Positions 60,501 to 64,000 of a stretch of 64,000 bases of DNA are shown piece after piece; position 1 is the stretch's first letter; the number at the start of each line of letters is the position of its first letter. Under the pieces are notes generated by a model, which was not told the DNA's origin, searched no databases, and saw only the letters and a list, made by a program, of their open reading frames with translations. Made by a program: the position numbers and the translations under genes. The stretch spans positions 8,369,673-8,433,672 of the forward strand of contig CM035355.1 of assembly GCA_020137815.1 (NCBI GenBank). Reading direction: 5' to 3'. Source of the DNA: Hormiphora californensis (taxonomy: Eukaryota; Ctenophora; Tentaculata; Cydippida; Pleurobrachiidae).

Positions 60501-61005
60501 TTACCGGTAAGGGTCAAGTATCAAGTATCACCAGTTCCTACTTACCGGTAAGGGTCAAGTATCAAGTATCGCCAGTTCCTACTTACCGGTAAGGGTCAAG
60601 TATCAAGTATCACCAGTTCCTACTTACCGGTAAGGGTCAAGTATCAAGTATCGCCAGTTCCTACTTACCGGTAAGGGTCAAGTATCAAGTATCAAGCCAG
60701 TTCCTACTTACCGGTAAGGGTCAAGTATCAAGTATCAAGCCAGTTCCTACTTACCGGTAAGGGTCAAGTATCAAGTATCGCCAGTTCCTACTTACCGGTA
60801 AGGGTCAAGTATCAAGTATCAAGTATCAAGTATCAAGCCAGTTCCTACTTACCGGTACAAGTCGTTTGATGTCCTTTACGCTGACAAAAGGTTTAGCTAG
60901 TTCCTCTTGGAGAGCTCTCTTTAGAGTCCAGGCTAGGTCAGAAGACTGGATCACTGAGAGGATCTCCTTGGCGACAACCTCGTCCCCTGATGTTGTTGTT
61001 GTCAT
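30311..61005 (-). CDS. TBC1D19: TBC1 domain family member 19 (Rab GTPase-activating protein-like), twelve exons
   Basis: Twelve phase-consistent exons on the minus strand give 504 residues: 61005-60853, 60132-59992, 53517-53359, 53160-53134, 52915-52787, 52671-52517, 52354-52228, 52033-51958, 49873-49691, 48680-48549, 30659-30538 and 30421-30311. Diagnostic matches to TBC1D19 include SGWDVKIRNVVYSHL, the microexon VYAPKDFME, AYFVFEDLLIQILLCFSRDT, VYPPNGIIPFHGFSMYLAPL, PQLFYHLREMGSHPLKHAF and LLLLWDRIIGYNTLEIL. The TBC domain (about residues 230-460) normally stimulates GTP hydrolysis by Rab proteins. The catalytic role of this member is not established. Intron 10 (17.9 kb) contains three complete sulfotransferase genes, an enormous 45-bp array and a Mutator-like element. 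Introns 1, 2, 8 and 9 contain arrays derived from the adjacent exon ends. Confidence 0.93.
30660..31107. other. intron 10 of TBC1D19, distal end
   Basis: No gene is seen. It contains a (CCCCCA)n patch at about 30960-30985 and AT-rich sequence that likely includes the 3' UTR of the nested sulfotransferase. Confidence 0.4.
31108..32322 (-). CDS. Golgi carbohydrate sulfotransferase-like protein, paralogue 1 (intronless)
   Basis: The frame has 404 residues and a type II membrane layout: a short cytoplasmic segment, an anchor at about 12-35 (LLNILIFLSALFLWYLIV), a stem, and a C-terminal catalytic domain. The likely sulfate-donor site is FTIIRHPLSRLIAHFKKP, equivalent to the 3'-phosphate-binding RDPxxR motif of the Sulfotransfer_2 (CHST8-14/HNK-1) family. 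YYFPAIGATWLPLFG is in the position of the 5'-phosphosulfate-binding loop, though without its usual Lys and Trp-Lys pattern. The acceptor sugar is unknown. It is nested in TBC1D19 intron 10 on the same strand, and its C-terminal half is almost identical to the two paralogues. Confidence 0.8.
   Translation of the reverse strand: MSRCFSILPYSGWIFHRLLNILIFLSALFLWYLIVTNQEALHWYFVNRDRTACIGVSTGPVPPQPPQDAFQGVVEEMRVVIEPKEDAAVPVQRNKFQQLDSPIEFLQPEPDDVFERFKERNNVVKEVCRFEESPNFEQSNMYYFPAIGATWLPLFGASSELWKRFFIDRHYSHNAQNYNLARLSRFILQYKKSKPGRGKKSRKFDKEPDDSLRFTIIRHPLSRLIAHFKKPQLDRGELSALKDQWVRPSIILGRNDPSWTEERRTKFEDELDLWIDDKLVEQSPDNPLLSEPTFSEFVRFIVDADDKGDERAYNVHWRPISEWLDICQNNIDIIVKLENMKSEIPVLLEQLNLKKHQEYFLNHADDINVEEYMGQLSRRDQERINDYYEMDYSYFGYKNVFVDN
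32323..32973. other. spacer between sulfotransferase paralogues 1 and 2
   Basis: No gene is recognised. It contains a short repeat of GTGACATG/CACATGTGAC words near 32600-32660. It probably holds the promoter of paralogue 1. Confidence 0.35.
32974..34329 (-). CDS. Golgi carbohydrate sulfotransferase-like protein, paralogue 2 (intronless)
   Basis: The frame has 451 residues with the same anchor (RLLNIFILFSALFLCYLII) and the same FTIIRHPLSRLIAHFKKP core as its neighbours. The stem (about residues 70-140) is longer and contains a repeated SPGYHGN(P/R)Q motif. It is encoded by copies of the palindrome GGTTACCATGGTAACC (33981-33996 and 34035-34050). The catalytic region from LRFTII onward differs little from paralogue 1, including ELTALKDQWVRPSIILGRND. 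It is nested in TBC1D19 intron 10. The substrate is unknown. Confidence 0.8.
   Translation of the reverse strand: MARYFVILPYSGWVFHRLLNIFILFSALFLCYLIITNHWYFVHRAALDEDNAQPMRDIFQGIVPSDRVKMNKFQPPAVRPIGFKMKSENTESPGYHGNPQHVPVQEGPVSPGYHGNRQPLQEGPVSPEDHDVDTNPPQDIIEATEQFQDVLTRFEMRNKVIKDLCELEGNPDFQTSSMYYFPNLRATWMPLFGATTALWKKFFIDQYNVKRRSAPDQYNLGQLSRFLLQRYRSSRRWSGKKTRRMRREPDDSLRFTIIRHPLSRLIAHFKKPQLDRGELTALKDQWVRPSIILGRNDPSWTDEQRAKFEGELDLWIDGKLTPEQSPDNPLLAAPTFPEFVWFIIDRSEDGDDRAYNVHWRPISEWLDICQNDIDIIVKLENSKSEIPVLLDEINLSDHEDYFLDSQDDINVEDYMGQLSREDQEDINGFYKMDYRFLGYQPIFVETDSELD
34509..41945. repeat. 45-bp minisatellite, about 165 copies
   Basis: A 7.4-kb head-to-tail array of GTGCGTAGAGGACAGTCTTA followed by TATATTCTAGAGAAATAGGA and CCATA. 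The core is almost perfectly homogeneous; variants cluster in the outer copies (34700-34810 and 41140-41930). One minus-strand frame is open through many units because 45 is divisible by three (15-residue unit YIRLSSTHYGPISLE), with frame changes at 35053 and about 41140. No start codon or family match supports a protein. It separates sulfotransferase paralogues 2 and 3. Confidence 0.98.
41946..43182. other. spacer upstream of the 45-bp array, no gene recognised
   Basis: Unique-looking sequence within TBC1D19 intron 10. The short plus-strand frames near 42580-42870 are not supported by composition or family resemblance. Confidence 0.4.
43183..44457 (-). CDS. Golgi carbohydrate sulfotransferase-like protein, paralogue 3 (intronless)
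   Basis: The frame has 424 residues. An N-terminal type II anchor (RLLNILIFLSALFLWYLII) is followed by a stem with an Asn/Asp/His-Gly repeat (HDNHGNHDNDGNP) encoded by the same GTTACCATGG-type palindrome family as in paralogue 2. The catalytic half includes FTIIRHPLSRLIAHFKKP and ELSALKDQWVRPSIILGRND. From there to the C-terminus it is nearly identical to paralogue 1, while N-terminal stems diverge. The first ATG (44457) or the one four codons later could be used. It is nested in TBC1D19 intron 10. Confidence 0.8.
   Translation of the reverse strand: MFHTMIRCFSILPYSGWVFHRLLNILIFLSALFLWYLIITNQEALHWYFFREVKCDEAEVSNHDNHGNHDNDGNPIQEQLPPQQLEEVLQKPKKEPPAVRAKFQPPEGPIEMRILQPEPEDVSERFTERNNVIKDLCTWEDSPDFEQSNMYHFPYLKATWAPVFGAGSTLWKKFFIDQYTTKRLNKYGDQYNLGYLGKFLLQYKKAKKGEGLKTRRFTKEPDDALRFTIIRHPLSRLIAHFKKPQLDRGELSALKDQWVRPSIILGRNDPSWTDEQRTKFEGELDLWIDDKLVEQSPDNPLLSPPTFSEFVRFIVDADDKGDERAYNVHWRPISEWLDICQNNIDIIVKLENMKSEIPPLLEKLKLASHKAYFLDNADRAEDVSVEEFMGQLSRRDQERINDFYEMDYRFFGYQPIFVDNDPEQ
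44458..46251. other. intronic spacer with GA microsatellite and possible tRNA-derived SINE
   Basis: No protein gene is seen. A (GA)n tract occupies about 45281-45370. On the minus strand next to it, a B-box-like GATTCGACTC lies about 35 bp after a loosely A-box-like segment, so a tRNA-derived SINE with a CT tail is possible but weak. A G-run lies at 45678-45688. Confidence 0.35.
46716..47350 (-). pseudogene. spliced coding fragment carried inside the MULE, unknown origin
   Basis: An open frame without ATG runs from about 47340 to a good donor at 47029 (AAA AA|GTAAGTGG), encoding ITCFEKEIRYFDCKNGSYYP through VPVDDALTLTARAISELFVN. A matching acceptor at 46913 (TTTTTGCCCAG|G) continues in phase with ALKKLFDNTKKASKRSSNQK. 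After one frame change near 46835 comes MRQVGMALAIKRNREENPGK, ending at a stop at 46716. The family is not recognised. It could be a captured host gene fragment or a non-standard element protein. Confidence 0.4.
47469..47553. repeat. short perfect-looking hairpin inside the MULE
   Basis: An inverted repeat centred on ATATCGATAT: the left arm contains GGTTGAGTTTCAGGAAATAT and the right arm ATATTTCCTGAAACTCAACC. It extends outward, with small mismatches, to GTTCGTGATTCC/GGAATTACGAAC and GTTGTTTGG/CCAAGCAAC. Confidence 0.8.
47889..48548. repeat. CT-rich tandem repeat starting at the TBC1D19 exon 10 donor
   Basis: From 48545 downward, a unit consisting of CTAGTTAAAGTAACAATCT preceded by variable TCTCTC/CCCTC simple sequence recurs four times (about 48350-48540). 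The nearest copy lies only a few bases from the donor of exon 10. The remainder is simple TC/GA sequence with no gene. Confidence 0.75.
48549..48680 (-). CDS. TBC1D19: TBC1D19 exon 10
   Basis: The acceptor TTTAATCCAG|GTGTGTTG gives GVLSLCLQFESLLQTHQPQL, continuing through FNWIMHAFAG. Its 5' end and acceptor recur in the adjacent ~117-bp array. Confidence 0.92.
48666..49090 (-). repeat. ~117-bp tandem array built on the TBC1D19 exon 10 acceptor
   Basis: The unit contains the acceptor CACCTTTAATCCAG plus the first exon bases GTGTGTTGTCTCTGTGTCTCC, joined to intronic GGTTACTATGGTTAC-rich sequence. The exon copy is at 48680; further copies occur near 48785, 48895, 48965 and 49060. Each copy preserves a consensus acceptor. 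Confidence 0.85.
49100..49690. other. intron 9 of TBC1D19, unique part
   Basis: No gene. It contains a 65-bp module (49284-49349) with two inverted CCAAT boxes and a CACGTG E-box that also occurs near 11.5 kb. Confidence 0.45.
49691..49873 (-). CDS. TBC1D19: TBC1D19 exon 9
   Basis: The acceptor CCAG|TAGGGGAGC gives VGELEQTAVYPPNGIIPFHG, continuing to FRLHALSSHPQ. The first about 35 nt of the exon and its acceptor recur in the G-rich array upstream. Confidence 0.92.
49874..51785 (-). repeat. G-rich tandem array built on the TBC1D19 exon 9 acceptor
   Basis: Units of roughly 130 bp contain GGTGGGGTTAGTAATGTTAG, a GGTGGAGGGGTG-rich filler, and a copy of the exon 9 start with its acceptor (on the minus strand CTCCAG|TAGGGGAGCTGGAGCAG). 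Besides the exon itself, copies occur near 50045, 51115, 51245, 51375, 51520 and 51655. A block of different AT-rich sequence (50085-50990) splits the array. Confidence 0.85.
50085..50990. other. AT-rich insertion with clustered GTGGATAA motifs
   Basis: About 900 bp interrupting the exon 9 array. It contains roughly ten copies of (T)GTGGATAA in direct orientation plus one inverse (50760), and recurrent GACTCAACC words. A longer internal repeat also occurs: GATCAC(T)ACTTTAAATCATT followed by AGTT(T/C)CACTAT near 50566 and 50888. No gene or transposase is seen. Confidence 0.6.
51958..53517 (-). CDS. TBC1D19: TBC1D19 exons 3-8
   Basis: Exons are 53517-53359 (ARWEKRILKSINTM...), 53160-53134 (a 27-nt microexon, VYAPKDFME), 52915-52787, 52671-52517 (VVQLGYMPTAQRYLQQG), 52354-52228 (YELLVDRLFLQDVKLTAG) and 52033-51958 (VLNHFVHTTASPPRAY). 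Junction phases agree throughout. This is the start of the TBC domain. Confidence 0.92.
52181..52212. repeat. poly-C tract between duplicated GATGAGATGGTGCT words beside the exon 7 donor
   Basis: A C-run of about 30 bases is flanked by direct copies of GATGAGATGGTGCT (about 52163 and 52211). The right copy abuts the TBC1D19 exon 7 donor at 52227. Confidence 0.85.
53650..60020 (-). repeat. 54-56-bp minisatellite, ~115 copies, built on the TBC1D19 exon 2 donor
   Basis: On the coding (minus) strand each unit reads AGAGAACCCATGACATTCAT, CCGGACAGCTCAG|GTACTG and CCACTTTGAGATTAC. The part up to CAG is the 3' end of exon 2 (EPMTFIRTAQ) and GTACTG is its donor. Unit length varies by 0, 1 or 2 bases at one site (GGCAG, GGCCAG, GGCTCAG, GGCACAG). 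Runs of like variants suggest block amplification. The exon itself is the high-coordinate end of the array (59992). Long frames on both strands are just the repeat read in a period divisible by three. Confidence 0.97.
59992..61005 (-). CDS. TBC1D19: TBC1D19 exons 1 and 2
   Basis: Exon 1 (61005-60853) starts MTTTTSGDEVVAKEILSV and ends KDIKRLVP at the donor CCG|GTAAGTAGG. Exon 2 (60132-59992) encodes VFLKDSGWDVKIRNVVYSHL and ends KEPMTFIRTAQ at CAG|GTACTG. Each donor is the founder of a tandem array that follows in its intron. Confidence 0.92.
60236..60857 (-). repeat. ~41-bp minisatellite, about 14 copies, built on the TBC1D19 exon 1 donor
   Basis: On the coding strand each unit reads CTTGACCCTTACCG|GTAAGTAGGAACTGG followed by CGATACTTGATA with small length variation. 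TACCG|GTAAGTAGGAACTGG is identical to the exon 1 junction at 60853. All copies keep the full GTAAGT donor. Confidence 0.92.
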
Positions 61006-61640
61006 ACTATATTGGGAAAATAGGGAGGCTGTGTTTAGGTAAATGTTAACTAAATTGTTGCAGGGAGACTAGGGGCTGGGTGAGTAGGGCATGGGGAAGC
61101 CAGTTGCTTTGGATACTGGGGGGTTACTGATATTGGCCAAGTAAAAACAACAGCACAGTATAACCAAGCCTCGATTTATCGGATTTCTAGCGGAAAAGAT
61201 TGTTTATGCTAAATTGAGGTCCGGTTATTGAGGTTTGACTATATATATGGAACTTGAAATAAGAATAATATGTAAGAAATAAGAATGATTGAATTGTATG
61301 CATGCTACATGAATAATTTTGTTAGTTTTTTTCCAAATTTCTACTTCAAACAGCAAAAGCTCACAAGTCACACATGCCGAGTGAGTGTCGATGAACCCAT
61401 GCTACAATATGCCTGACATCTTACCCTAAGGTAAGCATGCGATGACAGTGCCGCCGCACTTTTTAGAGGAAAGTCCCTGTACGCAGTTGTTAGTCCGAAG
61501 TGACATCCTTGACTTGCTTACTGTTAACCATTTGTGTAACGGAAAACAGGATGATGAACAATCAATAAAACCTCAAAGGAAGATGAAGGGTAACCTTTCA
61601 TCTGGTATCTGCTGTATGGGGAAAGCCAATCGTCAGATTC
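61006..61640. other. upstream region of TBC1D19 and 3' region of the F-box gene
   Basis: No gene is supported. It presumably holds the TBC1D19 promoter. The plus-strand frame at about 61442-61717 overlaps the F-box gene end and has no family resemblance. Confidence 0.4.
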
Positions 61641-63170
61641 TTAATTGTAATCCGAATCGTCCGAAGAATCAGCCAATCGTGGCCAATCATGATCAATCAG
61701 TAGATGAAACGAAATAAATGAAGGTAAGGATTTAGAATTAAGATTATCAAGGTGGGAATAGCAGTAGATAACAAGTGGAGGGGACATTCGTTGGCAGGTT
61801 TCAAGTTCTAATAGGAACTTTCCCGTTACGTTGTCGCAGTGGTTAATATTTATGGTTTGAAGATATTTTAGGGCTATTATGGCAGCAGCAACTTCACTAT
61901 CAGTGATATTTGTACCATCCAAAGACAATTCAACGAGGGAGAAACACTTCGTTAACCAATGATACCCAGTTGGCAGATGAATAAAGGAAACTGTCAGTTT
62001 TCGTAGTTTGTTTAGATTTTGGACTCTTCCCAATTGCGGGCATTCCATTATTTTTACATTCAGTGAAAGAAGATTCGGACAATTTTCGACAATCAGATCC
62101 AAGTATTCGTCCATCACCATGGGAGTAGAAGTAGGACGGCATCGCAATATAAATTCTATGATTTCCAAGTTTGGCATACATTTTAGTAAAACTTCAAAAA
62201 AATTTCGGTGCAGCGGATCCTTGTCATCCACCATTATTTCTAGTGTCTTCATCATAGGCATCAATGGCATAGCTGGGAGTGGGCGTTTTCGTGGAACTTT
62301 ACCGATCGTTATAGTATTGATTGCTGATGAGAAAACTTGCAATTCTTCAAGAGTGTTGCAGCATCTTCGAAGTGCGATTACTAAATTTAAGGGTGCAAAA
62401 CAATTAATTTTAAGGGATCTTATTGGACTGTTATTTAAAGACAAGGCAATGGATTTCCACACTTTTCGAACGCGTGAGTTTCCATTATGACGTCTATAAG
62501 ATAAAATGATCTCTAGGTCGATCAATTTAGGCAAAGTGACAAGCATATCTCTTAACCATGTTTCATCCAAGTCACATTTTACGATACTGAACGTCTCTAG
62601 AGTGGGCGGGATGTTGGCAGAAACTGTATTCAATCTCCTCAAACTGAGATGGGTAAAACTGAGATGGGTAAGGCTCCTGCACAATCCAACCGCAGTGAAA
62701 ATTTCACAATTCATTTCAAATCTTGAGAGATGGATATTGCACAGGTTTTCCTGGGCGGACTGTATTACTTGGGTCAGTTTCTTGGTCAAATACATATCAA
62801 CCGGTATTAAATTACCATCGATGTACGACCATTGTCCGGGAATAAGAAGGTTGTTGATGTGATCAGAATGAAGATACTGAAGCGACGAAACGGCTGACCA
62901 GAAAATATTGTACCACCTCCTGCACACCATACTACACTCCGACTGATCCTTGTGATCTAGGAGTTTGAAAATAGAGAAGAGGTCATCATCAGATAGCCGG
63001 TGAATAGTAGGTTCCCCCTCCCTCTCTGGGTCGGTAGACCACTCCTCGAATAGTGGGTGGAAATGTTGAACACTATTGTCCGGAATTTCTTCGACTTTAC
63101 CATCGTCCCCTGATTCTGTCATTGCTACAGAGGGGAATGAGGAAAAGTTTTGACAAGTTTTACGGTTCAT
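61641..63170 (-). CDS. F-box and leucine-rich-repeat protein (intronless)
   Basis: The frame has 509 residues. An F-box at about 56-100 (IHRLSDDDLFSIFKLLDHKD, then CSMVCRRWYNIFWSAV) would bind Skp1 in an SCF ubiquitin ligase. The remainder is a run of degenerate leucine-rich repeats (LTHLSFTHLSLRRLN, LRSLKINCFAPLNLV, LEIIEFIL, LLSLNVKIMECPQL, LRKLTVSFIHLP, LVELSLDGTNITDSEV, LQTININHCDNVTG) that would form the substrate-binding solenoid. The acidic tail ends DSSDDSDYN. It is not assignable to a particular FBXL orthologue. The lack of introns in a window of intron-rich genes suggests a retrocopy origin or a lineage-expanded family. The start at 63170 is the first ATG; a second in-frame Met lies at residue 17. 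Confidence 0.85.
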   Translation of the reverse strand: MNRKTCQNFSSFPSVAMTESGDDGKVEEIPDNSVQHFHPLFEEWSTDPEREGEPTIHRLSDDDLFSIFKLLDHKDQSECSMVCRRWYNIFWSAVSSLQYLHSDHINNLLIPGQWSYIDGNLIPVDMYLTKKLTQVIQSAQENLCNIHLSRFEMNCEIFTAVGLCRSLTHLSFTHLSLRRLNTVSANIPPTLETFSIVKCDLDETWLRDMLVTLPKLIDLEIILSYRRHNGNSRVRKVWKSIALSLNNSPIRSLKINCFAPLNLVIALRRCCNTLEELQVFSSAINTITIGKVPRKRPLPAMPLMPMMKTLEIMVDDKDPLHRNFFEVLLKCMPNLEIIEFILRCRPTSTPMVMDEYLDLIVENCPNLLSLNVKIMECPQLGRVQNLNKLRKLTVSFIHLPTGYHWLTKCFSLVELSLDGTNITDSEVAAAIIALKYLQTININHCDNVTGKFLLELETCQRMSPPLVIYCYSHLDNLNSKSLPSFISFHLLIDHDWPRLADSSDDSDYN

Positions 63171-63731
63171 TTTATTTTAGTGAGGGCTAAGTATGCTGTC
63201 TTTGTAGAGCAATATAACCGGGATATTACAACCCCGTCATTAAAATTCACTGTGATCATCTTTTCAAACCTGGCCCGTTTTGTGTGTAAATTGTTGCTAT
63301 AAGATATAGTACTGGTGGGTGCGGTACCTTCTATCACTGTACTACTCGCCCCCTCTAACATCCTCTAACAGACATCTAGCTAGGGGGCTGTAAACCTAGT
63401 ATCAGCAAAAAAGAGGGGGGGGGGCGCTTATTGTCACTTTGTTGTAGATCACTCACTTTATAACAGCTATAGTAGTTGTTTTCGGGTATCATATAAGGGT
63501 ATCTGTGACTGTGTGATTTCAGACCTGTTTAGTTCTTAGAAAAGTCTCCTGGTCTCTAATTGGTGATATAACATGATGCTGTACAGTAAAATTGTGCTGC
63601 TACCAAGTACCAATTTCCAGTGACTGTTGTCAGATTTGGTGTTTTGATCTCTCTCCTAATTGTTTTTAATTTCTTTATAGAATTGAACAAGTTTATTAAC
63701 GCCTAATTTTATTTAGCTAACTGTTGCAGCT
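63171..63731. other. divergent intergenic region
   Basis: Lies between the F-box gene (minus) and the repeat-peptide gene (plus). It contains a G-run at 63414-63424 and AT-rich sequence. Promoters of both genes are presumably here. CAGCT directly precedes the downstream ATG and may be a splice acceptor. Confidence 0.4.
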
Positions 63732-64000
63732 ATGAGGACTGTTTTGGTCGTTCTACTTTTTCTAGGGGTTGTCTGTGCTCTTTCAGAAAAGAAAAACCTT
63801 CGGAGGACTCTTGGAGTAGAAAAGAAAAACCTAAGGAGGACTCTTGGAGTAGAGAAGAAAAACCTAAGGAGGACTCTTGGAGTGGAAAAGAAAAACCTAA
63901 GGAGGACTCTTGGAGTAGAGAAGAAAAACCTAAGGAGGACTTTGGGGCTGGAAAAGAAAAACCTAAGGAGAACTCTTGGAGTGGAAAAGAAAAACCTAAG
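63732..64000 (+). CDS. secreted protein with 11-residue dibasic repeats (partial, possible peptide precursor)
   Basis: The frame is open from the ATG at 63732 to the end of the window. Residues 1-18 (MRTVLVVLLFLGVVCALS) are a clear signal peptide. Then follow direct repeats of the 11-residue unit EKKNLRRTLGV (33 bp each, seven copies started, one with L for V). Every unit contains a KK and an RR dibasic pair, which in prepropeptides are convertase sites. Cleavage at both would release TLGVE-type and NL fragments. A tandem-repeat neuropeptide or peptide-hormone precursor is therefore possible, though a repetitive structural secreted protein is an alternative. No glycine-basic amidation signal is seen in the visible part. 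Confidence 0.7.
   Translation, partial: MRTVLVVLLFLGVVCALSEKKNLRRTLGVEKKNLRRTLGVEKKNLRRTLGVEKKNLRRTLGVEKKNLRRTLGLEKKNLRRTLGVEKKNL

Overview
The window is animal nuclear DNA. Genes are split by GT-AG introns, and the recognisable products are eukaryotic or metazoan: mRNA cap methyltransferase, Mediator subunit 27, PEX12, DNAJC22, a class A GPCR, sideroflexin-5, TBC1D19, membrane-anchored carbohydrate sulfotransferases and an F-box/LRR protein. Non-LTR retrotransposons, MITEs and multi-kilobase minisatellites are abundant. An invertebrate is likely, but the species cannot be fixed from sequence alone.

Layout. 0-10 kb is gene-dense: RNMT(-), MED27(-), a hAT-like MITE, PEX12(-) and DNAJC22(+) arranged head to head across a GC-box-rich tandem repeat, then a GPCR(-). 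10.2-11.2 kb is a giant foldback element, and 11.2-13.8 kb has no recognised gene. 13.8-27.8 kb is one sideroflexin-5 gene on the minus strand. Its introns hold a complete CR1-like retrotransposon (21.1-26.1 kb), the 3' end of an RLE-type retrotransposon lying between two GA microsatellites (15.8-17.7 kb), and about 1.4 kb of apparently corrupt homopolymer-rich sequence (18.85-20.23 kb). 28.4-29.9 kb is a small three-exon membrane protein. 30.3-61.0 kb is one TBC1D19 gene on the minus strand. Its 18-kb intron 10 hosts three intronless sulfotransferase paralogues, an array of about 165 copies of a 45-bp unit, and a Mutator-like element. 61.6-63.2 kb is an F-box/LRR gene, and at the right edge a plus-strand gene begins that encodes a secreted 11-residue-repeat protein.

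The main observation is that tandem arrays repeatedly start on exon-intron junctions. In TBC1D19 the exon 1 donor (about 14 extra copies), the exon 2 donor (about 115 copies over 6.3 kb), the exon 9 acceptor (about 6) and the exon 10 acceptor (about 4) are each part of a minisatellite unit. Smaller two-copy versions occur at the exon 1 donors of SFXN5 and PEX12 and at the MED27 start codon. This looks like a local process that copies splice sites in tandem and lengthens introns. The second standout is the CR1-like element, whose ORF1 fuses an AlkB-type dioxygenase to an SGNH hydrolase. Several single-base frameshifts in otherwise conserved exons suggest residual assembly errors.
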